In this document: positions 1 through 8,504 of the stretch, one piece after another
Numbering within the stretch: position 1 is the stretch's first letter
Layout of the letters: each line of letters starts with the position of its first letter
Source of the DNA: Streptomyces sp. 846.5
Lineage (GTDB): Bacteria; Actinomycetota; Actinomycetes; Streptomycetales; Streptomycetaceae
Direction of reading: 5' to 3'
DNA length: 64,000 nucleotides
Assembly: GCF_004365705.1 (NCBI RefSeq)
Contig: NZ_SOBN01000001.1
Location: 496,001 to 560,000, forward strand
Program-made: the position numbers and the translations under genes
The notes under the pieces: model-generated
Told to the model about the DNA's origin: nothing
Seen by the model: the letters and a program-made list of their open reading frames with translations, nothing else
The model's database searches: none

Positions 1-161
1 CCGCTCTCCGGGCCGCTCGGTTCGCGTCGGTCGGCCAGACCGCACAGCGCGAGCCGGCCGGCCTGCTCGCGGGAGAGCAGGCCCTCCAGATGCACCCGGC
101 CGTGGCCGTGGATCCCGATCAGCACCACGCGGGGCACGTCCGCTCGGGAAGCGCCGCCCAT
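1..161 (-). CDS. Gfo/Idh/MocA-type oxidoreductase, N-terminal fragment (runs off left edge)
   Basis: Only the first 53 codons lie in the window. After a short leader the protein shows a beta strand followed by a glycine-rich turn (VVLIGIHGHGRVHL), as expected for an N-terminal Rossmann dinucleotide-binding fold of sugar dehydrogenases such as the Gfo/Idh/MocA family. The ATG overlaps the stop of the upstream kinase gene by one base (TGATG), so the two are translationally coupled. A role in sugar or inositol metabolism is inferred from the kinase and ABC transporter beside it. The catalytic EKP motif and substrate domain are outside the window, so the family call is tentative. Confidence 0.55.
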   Translation of the reverse strand, partial: MGGASRADVPRVVLIGIHGHGRVHLEGLLSREQAGRLALCGLADRREPSGPES

Positions 162-1066
162 CAGGTCACCGCCAGTCGCTCGGTGAGCCGCAGCGCACCG
201 TGCACCGGGGCGGTGTCCAGGGGGTGGACCAGCGTGTCCGGCAGGGCGGCGCCCAACTGCCGGACGAAGGAGTCGAAGAGCGGGGGCTGGTTGAGGATGA
301 CCCCGCCGGCCACGACCACGTCGTCGACCGCCACGTCACGGGCGGCCATCCGGACCACGAGTTGGGCCAGCGCGCCCGCCGCGTCCTCCACGACCACCTC
401 GGCGAGAGCGGAACCCTGTTCGAGCGCGTCGAACACCAGCGGGGCGCGCCGGCCCCAGACGCTGGCGCCGGAGTCGGCCGCCATCGCCTCGGGCAGGTCG
501 GTGACCTCCGCCACCTCGAAGGAGCGCAGCAGCAGGTCGGTCAGCAGGTCCTGCGGTTCGCCGCGGTCGCGGGCGCCGAGGCTGGCCCGCACCGCCTCGC
601 GCAGCAGCCCGGGGGCGCTGCCCTCGTCACCGAAAAGCCAGCCCCAGCCTCCTATGTACACGGGTTCGCCGGAGCGGTTCCGGCCGACGGCGACCGAGCC
701 GGTTCCGGCCACCAGGCCGACACCGGCGGACAGGCCGACCGCAGGGATGAGTAGTTCGGCGTCATTGAGCACCAGGCACGGGACGGGCAGCAGTCGCTCC
801 AGTTCGGCCCGCACACCCGCGCAGTCACGTTCGCTGTCGCAGCCGTGCGCGCCGACGGCGACCGCCGAGACGGTCGTCGCCGGAGGCAGCGTCTGCCCGA
901 TCAGATCTGCCAGGAAGGCCGCGGCCCGGCGGAAGTCGCCGGGGTGCCAGCCCTCGCTGGAGTACACCCGGTCGGCGATGACCGTCGACCCGAGCGCAGC
1001 GCGGATGTGCGTCTTGGTGCCGCCGACGTCGATCCCGACTCGGACGTCGGAGATCAGGTCCGGCAC
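161..1066 (-). CDS. BadF/BadG/BcrA/BcrD-family sugar kinase (N-acetylglucosamine kinase-like)
   Basis: The 301-aa protein has the ASKHA-fold phosphate-binding loops of this family: an N-terminal DVGGTKT motif at about residues 14-20 and a second glycine-rich segment (LVAGTGSVAVG) near residue 120. Family members of this length phosphorylate amino sugars or glucose in the cytosol. It is divergent from a ROK regulator, coupled to a downstream sugar oxidoreductase, and close to a sugar ABC transporter, which supports a role in using an imported carbohydrate. The substrate cannot be read from sequence; N-acetylglucosamine is the best-known one for actinobacterial relatives. Confidence 0.8.
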   Translation of the reverse strand: MPDLISDVRVGIDVGGTKTHIRAALGSTVIADRVYSSEGWHPGDFRRAAAFLADLIGQTLPPATTVSAVAVGAHGCDSERDCAGVRAELERLLPVPCLVLNDAELLIPAVGLSAGVGLVAGTGSVAVGRNRSGEPVYIGGWGWLFGDEGSAPGLLREAVRASLGARDRGEPQDLLTDLLLRSFEVAEVTDLPEAMAADSGASVWGRRAPLVFDALEQGSALAEVVVEDAAGALAQLVVRMAARDVAVDDVVVAGGVILNQPPLFDSFVRQLGAALPDTLVHPLDTAPVHGALRLTERLAVT

Positions 1067-1166
1067 AGCGTTCCTCTATCTGTCCGGCACGCCGCTGTCG
1101 GGCATGCCGTCATGTTGACGGAAGGTGAAGTCACAGAGCGGCTGGGACCCGCCCTGTTCGTTAAGC

Positions 1167-1178
1167 AGTAAACTTACT
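1167..1178. promoter_or_regulatory. AT-rich dyad AGTAA-AC-TTACT in the kinase/ROK divergent promoter region
   Basis: A 5-bp inverted repeat with a 2-bp spacer lies in an unusually AT-rich patch (TTAAGCAGTAAACTTACTAT) between the divergent kinase and ROK genes. Its position suits an operator for the adjacent ROK regulator. This is inference from position and symmetry only. Confidence 0.35.
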
Positions 1179-1245
1179 ATCCCCGGAGGTTGTCAAGAGA
1201 CGCCGTGCGATCATCATCCGCGGATCAACGAAAGCGGAGGTAGGC

Positions 1246-2355
1246 ATGGTCGACACAGGCCTCAGCGACAGCGCCCGGGAGGTCTTCACCGCGCTCGCGG
1301 GGCACGGCAGGGCCACCCGGCCGCAGCTCGCCGCCTCCTGCGGGCTGTCCAAGCCCACGGTCTCGGCCGCGGTCGCCGAGCTGGAGGGGGGAGGGCTGGT
1401 CGAGCGCAGCGGCACCTCGCACGGGGCCACCGGGCGTTCCGCCGCCGTCTACCGGCTGGGCCCGGCCGCCGGGTACGCCCTCGCCGTCGACCGGGGTTCC
1501 ACCCAGGTCGCCTTCCGCGCCGTGAGCCTGGACGGACAGGTGCTCGACGAGGGCCACACCGACGATCCGGCCTCGGCGGACATCATGATCCGCACCGCCC
1601 TGCACCGCCGGGACGGCAGCGGCCCACTGCGGGCCGTCGTCGCCGCCGTGTCCGACGTGGTCTCCCCCGACGGCGCCGGCGATCCCGAGACCGCGGACCG
1701 TGTGCGTGCCTCCACCGCCTCGCTCGGGCTGCCGCCCGGCACCACCGTGTTCACCGAGAACAACGTCAACTGCGGTGCCATCGCCGAGCTGCACGAAGGG
1801 TCGAGCGACTCCCGCGACACCTTCGTCTACCTGCAGGTCGGCTTCGGCATCGGCGCGGGCGTGGTGGTCGGCGGCCGGCTGCTGCGCGGTGCGAACGGGG
1901 CCGCCGGTGAGGTCGCCCGGCTCGCCTATCCCTGGGCCGACGACCTGCCCGCGGGCCGGGAGGCGCTGGAGGCCCGGCTCGGCTCGCCGGGCCTGCTGCG
2001 CCGGGCTCGCGCACGCTGGTCGGACGCGCACGGACCGGTCCCGGACAGCGCCGCCGCCCTGTTCGCGCTGGCCGGAGAGGCGCATCCACTCGCCGCCGAG
2101 CTGGTCGCCGAGCACTCCGCCGAGGTGGGCAAGCTGGCCGCGTCCATCTGTGCGGTGCTCGACCCCGGCCTGGTGATCCTGGGTGGCGGCGTGGGCACCA
2201 ACCCGCTGCTGCTCCGCGGCATAGTCGACACCATCGACGCCCTGAGCTGGCCCACCGAGGTCATCGCCAGCCGGCTCGGCGACCGGGCCACCCTGGTCGG
2301 CGCCGCGCACATCGCTCGCGAGCAGGGCATCCGGGACGCCGTCACCGCTTCGTGA
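1246..2355 (+). CDS. ROK-family transcriptional regulator
   Basis: The 369-aa protein has an N-terminal winged helix-turn-helix (about residues 8-65, with LAASCGLSKPTVSAAVAELE as the recognition region) followed by a ROK sugar-kinase-like domain starting near residue 80. The phosphate loop reads DRGST instead of the usual DxGGT, and the Cys-rich zinc motif of many ROK proteins is missing, so it is probably a ligand sensor and not an active kinase. A good ribosome site (GGAGG) precedes the ATG. It lies between the divergent kinase and the sugar ABC operon and probably controls one or both in response to a sugar or sugar phosphate. Confidence 0.85.
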   Translation: MVDTGLSDSAREVFTALAGHGRATRPQLAASCGLSKPTVSAAVAELEGGGLVERSGTSHGATGRSAAVYRLGPAAGYALAVDRGSTQVAFRAVSLDGQVLDEGHTDDPASADIMIRTALHRRDGSGPLRAVVAAVSDVVSPDGAGDPETADRVRASTASLGLPPGTTVFTENNVNCGAIAELHEGSSDSRDTFVYLQVGFGIGAGVVVGGRLLRGANGAAGEVARLAYPWADDLPAGREALEARLGSPGLLRRARARWSDAHGPVPDSAAALFALAGEAHPLAAELVAEHSAEVGKLAASICAVLDPGLVILGGGVGTNPLLLRGIVDTIDALSWPTEVIASRLGDRATLVGAAHIAREQGIRDAVTAS

Positions 2356-2377
2356 CCGGGCTCGCCTATTGACACTA

Positions 2378-2406
2378 TTGACACCGGACAAAGGGCTCCT
2401 TAAGGT
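2378..2406 (+). promoter_or_regulatory. Candidate sigma-70-type promoter of the sugar ABC operon
   Basis: A perfect -35 hexamer TTGACA (2378-2383) is followed after 17 bp by TAAGGT (2401-2406), an acceptable -10. A second TTGACA sits 9 bp upstream (2369-2374). The predicted start falls on the AAGCGCTT palindrome just downstream, a normal arrangement for repression. Confidence 0.55.
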
Positions 2407-2409
2407 CGC

Positions 2410-2423
2410 GGCAAGCGCTTTCC
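2410..2423. promoter_or_regulatory. LacI-type operator-like palindrome GGCAAGCGCTTTCC
   Basis: This 14-bp near-perfect palindrome centred on AAGCGCTT resembles the operators of LacI/GalR sugar regulators in actinomycetes. It lies just after the candidate -10 box and about 130 bp before the first permease gene. No LacI gene is in the window, so the binder would be encoded elsewhere or be the neighbouring ROK protein. Confidence 0.5.
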
Positions 2424-2556
2424 GAATCCCTGGGACGGATCGTCCGGAAGGAGCGCCGCGCACGGGCAGGAGAGACTCTCCCCAGAACGTCGCCCAGCGA
2501 TCCAATGCCGACGGCAATGCCAGCAGCACCGCACCGAAGTCCCAGGAGCCAAGCAC

Positions 2557-3561
2557 ATGGCGTCAGCCATTCCAAGCTCTCCGGTTGACCGCGCGCCGGA
2601 GCACACCCAGTCCACCGAGCGCGGCCCGGCACCGGGCGGTCCGCCCGCCGCCGGGAGCAGTACCGAACCCAGGAAGGCCAGGCGCAGCAAGCACCGGAAC
2701 AACCGCGTCGCCTACGCCTTCCTCGCACCGTGGTTCATCGGCATCTTCGGCTTCACCCTGATCCCCATGGGGTACTCGCTGTACCTGTCGCTGACCAAGT
2801 TCGACCTGCTCACCTCACCGAAGTGGATCGGACTGGCCAACTACAAGGCGCTGTGGCAGGACCCGCAGTTCCTCAAGTCGGTCACGGTCACCCTTGAGTA
2901 CGTGCTGTTCTCGGTGCCGCTCAAGCTGGCGCTGGCGCTGGTCGTCGCGGTCGCCCTGAACAAGGGCCTCGGCGCCCTGGGCTTCTACCGCTCGGTGTTC
3001 TACCTGCCCTCGCTGCTCGGGACGAGCGTCGCGGTCTCGGTGATGTGGCGGCAGATCTTCTCCCAACAGGGCCTGTTCAACCAGTTCCTGAGCTGGTTCG
3101 GCATCCGCGGCGCGGACTGGATCGGCGACCCCAGGTTCGCCCTGTGGACCCTGATCCTGCTGTCCGCCTGGCAGTTCGGCACCCCGATGCTGATCTTCCT
3201 GGCCGGGCTGAAGCAACTGCCCAGGGATCTCTACGAGGCGGCAGCCCTGGACGGCGCCGGCCGGTTCCGGACCTTCTTCCAGATCACGCTGCCGCTGCTG
3301 TCCCCCATGGTGTTCTTCAACCTGGTGCTGGAGACCATCAACGCCTTCCAGGCGTTCACCCCGGCCTACGTGGTCAGCGGCGGCAGCGGCGGGCCGATCA
3401 ACTCGACCCTCTTCTACACCCTCTACCTCTACCAGAAGGGCTTCGGCAGCCTTCAGATGGGCTACGCGTCCGCGATGGCCTGGGTGCTGTTCCTGGTGAT
3501 CGGAGTCTTCACAGCGATCTACTTCGCGATGTCACGGCGCTTTGTCACCTACGCCAACTGA
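2557..3561 (+). CDS. Carbohydrate ABC transporter permease (MalF/UgpA type)
   Basis: The 334-aa protein has a proline-rich cytoplasmic N-terminus of about 50 residues, six predicted membrane segments, and the permease EAA loop (EAAALDGAGRFRTFFQITLPLL) near residue 230 that contacts the ATPase. An AGGAG ribosome site precedes the ATG. It forms the membrane channel with the next gene, and the binding protein follows. No ATPase gene is adjacent, as is usual for streptomycete sugar importers that share MsiK. Confidence 0.9.
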   Translation: MASAIPSSPVDRAPEHTQSTERGPAPGGPPAAGSSTEPRKARRSKHRNNRVAYAFLAPWFIGIFGFTLIPMGYSLYLSLTKFDLLTSPKWIGLANYKALWQDPQFLKSVTVTLEYVLFSVPLKLALALVVAVALNKGLGALGFYRSVFYLPSLLGTSVAVSVMWRQIFSQQGLFNQFLSWFGIRGADWIGDPRFALWTLILLSAWQFGTPMLIFLAGLKQLPRDLYEAAALDGAGRFRTFFQITLPLLSPMVFFNLVLETINAFQAFTPAYVVSGGSGGPINSTLFYTLYLYQKGFGSLQMGYASAMAWVLFLVIGVFTAIYFAMSRRFVTYAN

Positions 3562-3605
3562 ACGCTTGTCACCACTCCCAGCGCAAAGCAGGCGAAAGGA
3601 CAGAG

Positions 3606-4463
3606 ATGGCACTCCTCCCCCAGTCGGGACAGCAGCGGACCTGGAACCACTGGCGTCTCCACACGATTCTGCTCACCGCCGTCATCGTGATGATCTACCC
3701 GCTCATCTGGATGGTCGGGGCCTCGTTCAAACCCGAGAACCAGATCTTCACCACGCTCAACCCGCTGCCGCTCCACTTCACCCTCAGGGGCTACACCAGC
3801 GGCTGGACCTCGACCGGCACCTCGTTCACGGTGTACCTGGCCAACTCGGCCACCGTCGCGATCGGCGCGGTGCTCGGCAATCTCATTGCCTGCTCGCTCG
3901 CCGCCTACGCGTTCGCCCGCCTGGACTTCGCGTTCCGCAAGCTGTGGTTCGCGCTGATGCTGGGCACCCTGATGCTGCCCTTCCAGGCGACGCTGATCCC
4001 GCAGTACACCATCTTCTTCAAACTGAACTGGGTGAACACCTTCCTGCCGCTGGTGGTACCGCAGTTCCTCGCCACCGACGCGTTCTTCATCTTCCTGATG
4101 GTGCAGTTCATCAGGGGCATCCCACGCGAACTGGACGAGGCGGCCGCCATCGACGGGGCCGGGCACCTGCGGACCTTCGTCTCGGTCATCCTGCCGCTGC
4201 TGCGGCCGGCGCTGATCACCACCGCCGTGCTGACGTTCATCTGGACCTTCAACGACTTCCTGCGCCAGCTGGTCTACCTGTCGAACAACACCCGCTACAC
4301 CGTGCCGCTGGGCCTGAACGCCTTCATCGACCGGGCGAGCGGCTCCAGTTACGGCGACATGCTCGCCATGTCCGTGGTGAGCCTGGTGCCCACGATGGCG
4401 GTGTTCCTGCTGGCCCAGAAGCGCCTCGTCGACGGCGTGGCGAACTCCGGAATCAAGGGCTGA
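3606..4463 (+). CDS. Carbohydrate ABC transporter permease (MalG/UgpE type)
   Basis: This is a 285-aa inner membrane protein with six predicted transmembrane helices and the EAA motif (EAAAIDGAGHLRTFVSVILPLL) near residue 180. The ATG giving MALLPQSG was chosen because it is preceded by GAAAGGACAGAG and removes an unrelated upstream extension; it starts 44 bp after the first permease gene. With that permease it should form the heterodimeric channel of a sugar importer. Confidence 0.9.
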   Translation: MALLPQSGQQRTWNHWRLHTILLTAVIVMIYPLIWMVGASFKPENQIFTTLNPLPLHFTLRGYTSGWTSTGTSFTVYLANSATVAIGAVLGNLIACSLAAYAFARLDFAFRKLWFALMLGTLMLPFQATLIPQYTIFFKLNWVNTFLPLVVPQFLATDAFFIFLMVQFIRGIPRELDEAAAIDGAGHLRTFVSVILPLLRPALITTAVLTFIWTFNDFLRQLVYLSNNTRYTVPLGLNAFIDRASGSSYGDMLAMSVVSLVPTMAVFLLAQKRLVDGVANSGIKG

Positions 4464-4517
4464 ACCCTCACCTCGCTCCACTCACCCTCACCCCACAGCA
4501 CAGAGAGTAGTCACGCC

Positions 4518-5843
4518 ATGTCAGAAATCCTGTCCAGAAGAGGATTCCTCGGTCTCGCCGCCGCGGGCGGCGTCGCCATGACGGCCTCCGCCTGCGGCTT
4601 CACGCCCACCACCAGCAGCAGTTCCGGAGCGTCCGGCAGCGCGGGCAAGACCCTGGTGTTCCGCTGGTGGGGCGGCGACTCCCGCAACCAGGCGTACCAG
4701 GCCGCACTGAAGATCTTCACCCAGAAGACAGGCATCGCGGTCACTGCCCAGTACTCCGGCTACGACGGCTACTTCAACAAGCTGAACACCGAGTTCGCCG
4801 GCGGCAACCCGCCCGACATCTTCCAGATGGACACCGCGCTGGTCAGCACCTACGCCGCCAAGGGCGTGCTGATCGACCTGGCCTCCTACATCCCGGGCAC
4901 GATCCAGCTGGACACCCTCTACTCCCCGCTGCGCACCGCCGGCACGGTCAAGGGCAAGAACTACGGCGTCGCATCCGGCTCCGGCTACGCCCCCGTTCTC
5001 TATGACAAGACCGTGCTGGACAAGCTCAAGATCGCCGCTCCCGGCGACAACTGGACCTGGGACGACTTCGCCACCATCACCGGCGAGATCTCCAAGGCGT
5101 GGGGCGCGAACAAGTACGGCGCGCTGGACGCCTCCAACGACGACTCCGGCGCCTTCCAACCGTGGCTGCGCCAGCGCGGCAAGGACCTCTACACCGCCGA
5201 CGGGGTCCTCGGTTTTGACTCCAGCGACCTGACCGAGTGGTTCACCTTCTGGGCCGGCTTGCGCAAGAGCGGCGCGATCTCCCCGGCGACCCTGCTCGCC
5301 AACGCCGGTGAGGCCAGCGGCACCCACCCGCTGATCGCCGGGCAGGTCGCCATGACCACCGGCTGGGGTCTGGCGCAGATGCAGCCGCTGACGCAGCACA
5401 CCCTCGACCTGGTGGTCGTCCCCCGCGGCAGCAACGGCAAGACCGGGCAGGCTCTCAACGGCGGCGTGCTGCTCTCTGTCCCCACCAAGAGCCAGAACCC
5501 AGCCGGTGCGGCCAAGCTGATCGACTTCTTCCTCAACGACGCCGACGCGATCAAGGCCATGGGCACGCAGCGCGGCTTCCCGCCGTCGGCGAAGGCCAAG
5601 GCCATCCTGCTGCCCACCCTGACCGCCTCGCAGAAGCGGGACGTCAACTACGGGGAGTACGTGGCCGCCCAGGCGACCAAGGACGGCCTGACCGCCGCCC
5701 CGACCGCGCCCCCCGGATACGGCGACGTCAAGACCGCGCTCGACGCGGCGGCCCAGGGCGTCGCCTTCGGAAAGCTCTCGATCAGCGCCGGCGTCACCCA
5801 GTTCTTCAGCGCCGCCAAGACGGCACTGGCCAACGCCAAGTAG
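4518..5843 (+). CDS. Extracellular sugar-binding lipoprotein of the ABC transporter
   Basis: The 441-aa solute-binding protein (family 1 type) carries a twin-arginine signal (SRRGFLG) and a lipobox ending at Cys26 (TASAC), so it should be exported by Tat and anchored as a lipoprotein. The mature part has the usual features: an early VFRWWGGDSRN strand-loop, a GNPPDIFQMD segment and aromatic residues for sugar stacking. It ends the operon with the two permeases and is followed by a strong hairpin. The ligand is not predictable from sequence alone. Confidence 0.9.
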   Translation: MSEILSRRGFLGLAAAGGVAMTASACGFTPTTSSSSGASGSAGKTLVFRWWGGDSRNQAYQAALKIFTQKTGIAVTAQYSGYDGYFNKLNTEFAGGNPPDIFQMDTALVSTYAAKGVLIDLASYIPGTIQLDTLYSPLRTAGTVKGKNYGVASGSGYAPVLYDKTVLDKLKIAAPGDNWTWDDFATITGEISKAWGANKYGALDASNDDSGAFQPWLRQRGKDLYTADGVLGFDSSDLTEWFTFWAGLRKSGAISPATLLANAGEASGTHPLIAGQVAMTTGWGLAQMQPLTQHTLDLVVVPRGSNGKTGQALNGGVLLSVPTKSQNPAGAAKLIDFFLNDADAIKAMGTQRGFPPSAKAKAILLPTLTASQKRDVNYGEYVAAQATKDGLTAAPTAPPGYGDVKTALDAAAQGVAFGKLSISAGVTQFFSAAKTALANAK

Positions 5844-5854
5844 CACGTTCCTGG

Positions 5855-5891
5855 ACCTGGGTGGTCATCGCCTGGCGCTGACCACCCAGGT
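5855..5891. terminator. Bidirectional hairpin terminator between convergent genes
   Basis: A 13-bp perfect inverted repeat (ACCTGGGTGGTCA / TGACCACCCAGGT) with an 11-nt loop sits between the sugar-binding protein gene and the leftward vWA gene. Its inner 26 bp closely match a hairpin at 18966-18991. Confidence 0.75.
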
Positions 5892-5898
5892 TCCTGGT

Positions 5899-7140
5899 CT
5901 ACCCGATGGCGACCACGCGGGCCCACTGCGGCGGCGAGTCCGGTACGTAGTCGGGATTGCTCTCGTCCCACGACCGGGGCGCCGACTGCCGGGCGAAGAG
6001 CCCGACCACCGTCCGGCACGGTGGTCGGCTGTCCGGCCAGGGTGTCTGACCATCCGTCAGGACGACGATGACATCCGGTCGGGGCTGCGCTCGCAGCACC
6101 TTGGCGAAGCCCGCGCGCAGATCTGTGCCTCCACCGCCGACCAGGGAGATGCCCTCGGCACGGCACAGCGGGACCACGGTGTGGGCTGCCGCTTCGCACG
6201 ACACCACGGTGACCTGGTCCCGACGGCCGCCCACCGCACGGGAGATCGCGGCGACCTCCAGCAGCGCGCTGCCCAGTTCGGCGTCGCTGACCGAGCCGGA
6301 GGTGTCGATGACCACGGCCACCCGGGGCGGTCTGCGCCGCAGACTCGGCAGCACCAAGCCGGGCACCCCGGCCGCGCGCCGCGACGGACGGCCGTAGGTG
6401 TAGTCGTCGGCTGCGCCGGGGCCGGAGACCGCCGACCGGACCGCCGCCCCCAGCAGGGCCCGCCACGGTTGCGCCGGGTGGAACACCTCCTCCGCCCACC
6501 GCTGCCACCCCTTCGGGACGCTTCCCGGACGGCCGCTGATGCCCTGCGCCACCCGGAACCGGACCGCGTCCCGCTCCTGCTCACTGAGTCCGTGCGCGCC
6601 GTCGGGCCCCAACTCCCACTCCCGGTCCAGTCCGTCGGCGCCGCTGCCGCAGTCCAGCCAGGCCATGTCCTGGGTATAGGGCCCGAGCCGGAACTGACGC
6701 AGGTAGTCCTCCATCAGCTCCCCCTCGGACAGTCCGAGGGACCTCGGCATGACCGCGCCCTTGGGCCGGACCAGCCCATCGCCGAACACGTCGTCGTTGA
6801 TCTCGCAGTCCGCGGCGATGTTCATCCGCAGTCGCTCCCCCGGGCTGGTCAGACCGTGCTCCCGGGCGAACCGGTCGCTGCGCCCGTGATGGTCGCGCAG
6901 CAGGTGCGACACCTCGTGCACCCATACCGCGGCCAGTTCCTCCACCGGCATGCGGGCCACGAACGCGGGCGAGGCGTAGCAGCGCCAGTGCCGGTCGACG
7001 CCCATGGTCGGTACCTTCCGCGATTCCACGATGTGCAGGGCGAACAGCGCGGTCGCCAGGTAGGGCCGGGCCCGGACCGCGTGCAGGCGGGCGGCGTAGA
7101 GCTTGTCGAGGTCCAGGGACACCGGTGCGTCGAGTGTCAT
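5899..7140 (-). CDS. DUF2201-type putative metallopeptidase/vWA-like protein
   Basis: The 413-aa protein has two parts. The N-terminal half contains VHEVSH, an HExxH-type zinc motif (His75 and His79) typical of the DUF2201 putative metallopeptidase domain. The C-terminal half is a von Willebrand A-like domain with a MIDAS-type DTSGS near residue 277 and a late LTDG. Its start overlaps the stop of the MoxR gene (ATGA), giving the classic MoxR-vWA pair. Such pairs act as cytosolic ATP-driven remodelling modules. Here they lie back to back with a trypsin-VMAP arm, so a part in a regulated proteolytic defence or stress response is inferred. Confidence 0.85.
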   Translation of the reverse strand: MTLDAPVSLDLDKLYAARLHAVRARPYLATALFALHIVESRKVPTMGVDRHWRCYASPAFVARMPVEELAAVWVHEVSHLLRDHHGRSDRFAREHGLTSPGERLRMNIAADCEINDDVFGDGLVRPKGAVMPRSLGLSEGELMEDYLRQFRLGPYTQDMAWLDCGSGADGLDREWELGPDGAHGLSEQERDAVRFRVAQGISGRPGSVPKGWQRWAEEVFHPAQPWRALLGAAVRSAVSGPGAADDYTYGRPSRRAAGVPGLVLPSLRRRPPRVAVVIDTSGSVSDAELGSALLEVAAISRAVGGRRDQVTVVSCEAAAHTVVPLCRAEGISLVGGGGTDLRAGFAKVLRAQPRPDVIVVLTDGQTPWPDSRPPCRTVVGLFARQSAPRSWDESNPDYVPDSPPQWARVVAIG

Positions 7141-8399
7141 CGGCGGGCCTTCGCGACAACCGCCACCTTGGCCGCCGCCTGGTCCGCCCGCCGGGACAGC
7201 GCCACCGCTCCGGCGAGCCGTTCGATCGACGCCGGAACGTCCCAGTCCTGCTGCCGCAACGACGCAAGGGTGGTCGCGGGGACCACCACAAGGTCCGGGG
7301 CGCCTGTCTCCATCGCCCGGACCAGCAGCTTCCACGCCGCGTCCCAGCGGGCCCGCTCCGGGCGCTTGCGGACCGCGGCCACCACGCCGTCGAGCACGGC
7401 CTGGCGGAGATCCCCCCGTTCGGGCAGTTCCGCACCCGTCGGGTCGGCGAGCAGCGACTCGGGATCCGGCAGGTCCATCCGGTCCAGGCTCGCCAGCAGC
7501 TCCAGCCCGGGACCGTCCCCCACAGTGCCCCTGACCAGCAGCGAGAGCACATCCCGGGAGGAGCCGGCCGCAGTGGCGAAGGCGATCAGGCACAGGCTCA
7601 TCTCCCAGCTGCGCGGCGACGGCCAGGGTCCGCCCCTGCGGGTCTCGTTGGTGGGCAGCCGGTGCACTAGCGCGGGCCGGGCGGAGAGCAGCCCGCACAC
7701 CGCTCGGCGGGCAAAGGCCACCGCGTGCGACAGCAGCTGCGGGTCGAGCCGGGGCAGCGTGGCCCGGGGCCAGGTCCCGCCGAGGCCGCGCACCACGACC
7801 TCGTGGTCGTGGGTCCACTGGAGGTGGACGAAACGGTTGGCCAGCGGCGGGCTCAGCTCCCAGCCGTCGGCTGCCGAGGAGCGTGGGTTCGCCGCGGCCA
7901 CGATCCTTATGCCGGGAGGCAGTTGGAGCGTGCCAATGCGCCGCTCCAACACCAGCCGGAGCAGGGCGGCCTGAACCGCCGGAGGTGCGGTGGAAAGCTC
8001 GTCCAGGAACAGCAGCCCCCGGCCGGCCCGTACCAGTCGTACGGCCCAGTCCGGCGGGGCCATCGGGACGCCGTGTGCTGCCGGATCGTCCCCGACGATC
8101 GGCAACCCCGAGAAGTCGGACGGCTCGTGGACGCTGGCGATCACGGTGGTCAGCGGAAGGTCCAGGGCGGCGGCGAGCTGGGTCAGCGCCGCGGTCTTGC
8201 CGATCCCCGGCTCCCCCCACAGGAGCACGGGCAGGTCGGCGGCCACGGCGAGGGTCAGCGCCTCCAGTTGGGTATCGGGGCGCGGTTCGGTGCTGCTGTC
8301 GCGCAGCAGAGTCAACAGCGCGCCGGCGACGTCGAGTTGGGTGGTGTGTGCGGAGTCGGAAGAGATGCCGGTAGGGGCAGGAGGAGCGCATGCGGGCAT
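7137..8399 (-). CDS. MoxR-family AAA+ ATPase (left arm)
   Basis: The 420-aa protein has Walker A GEPGIGKT (62-69), Walker B LLFLDE (129-134) and a sensor-1 region with AAANPR (Asn171), followed by the helical lid. MoxR ATPases work with vWA proteins in complex assembly or substrate remodelling. The ATG has an upstream AGGTGATC. The gene is coupled by ATGA to the DUF2201-vWA gene downstream. It is distinct from the second MoxR ATPase in the right arm, which suggests two separate motor modules in one locus. Confidence 0.9.
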   Translation of the reverse strand: MPACAPPAPTGISSDSAHTTQLDVAGALLTLLRDSSTEPRPDTQLEALTLAVAADLPVLLWGEPGIGKTAALTQLAAALDLPLTTVIASVHEPSDFSGLPIVGDDPAAHGVPMAPPDWAVRLVRAGRGLLFLDELSTAPPAVQAALLRLVLERRIGTLQLPPGIRIVAAANPRSSAADGWELSPPLANRFVHLQWTHDHEVVVRGLGGTWPRATLPRLDPQLLSHAVAFARRAVCGLLSARPALVHRLPTNETRRGGPWPSPRSWEMSLCLIAFATAAGSSRDVLSLLVRGTVGDGPGLELLASLDRMDLPDPESLLADPTGAELPERGDLRQAVLDGVVAAVRKRPERARWDAAWKLLVRAMETGAPDLVVVPATTLASLRQQDWDVPASIERLAGAVALSRRADQAAAKVAVVAKARR

Positions 8400-8504
8400 G
8401 TTTGATCACCTGTGGGTTCGTGGCGGGCTGAATGGGTGCGAAACGACCGGGGCGCCCGGTCAGTAGAAGGTCGTGTGGCGCAGCTCGGGACAGGGGTCGC
8501 CGGC

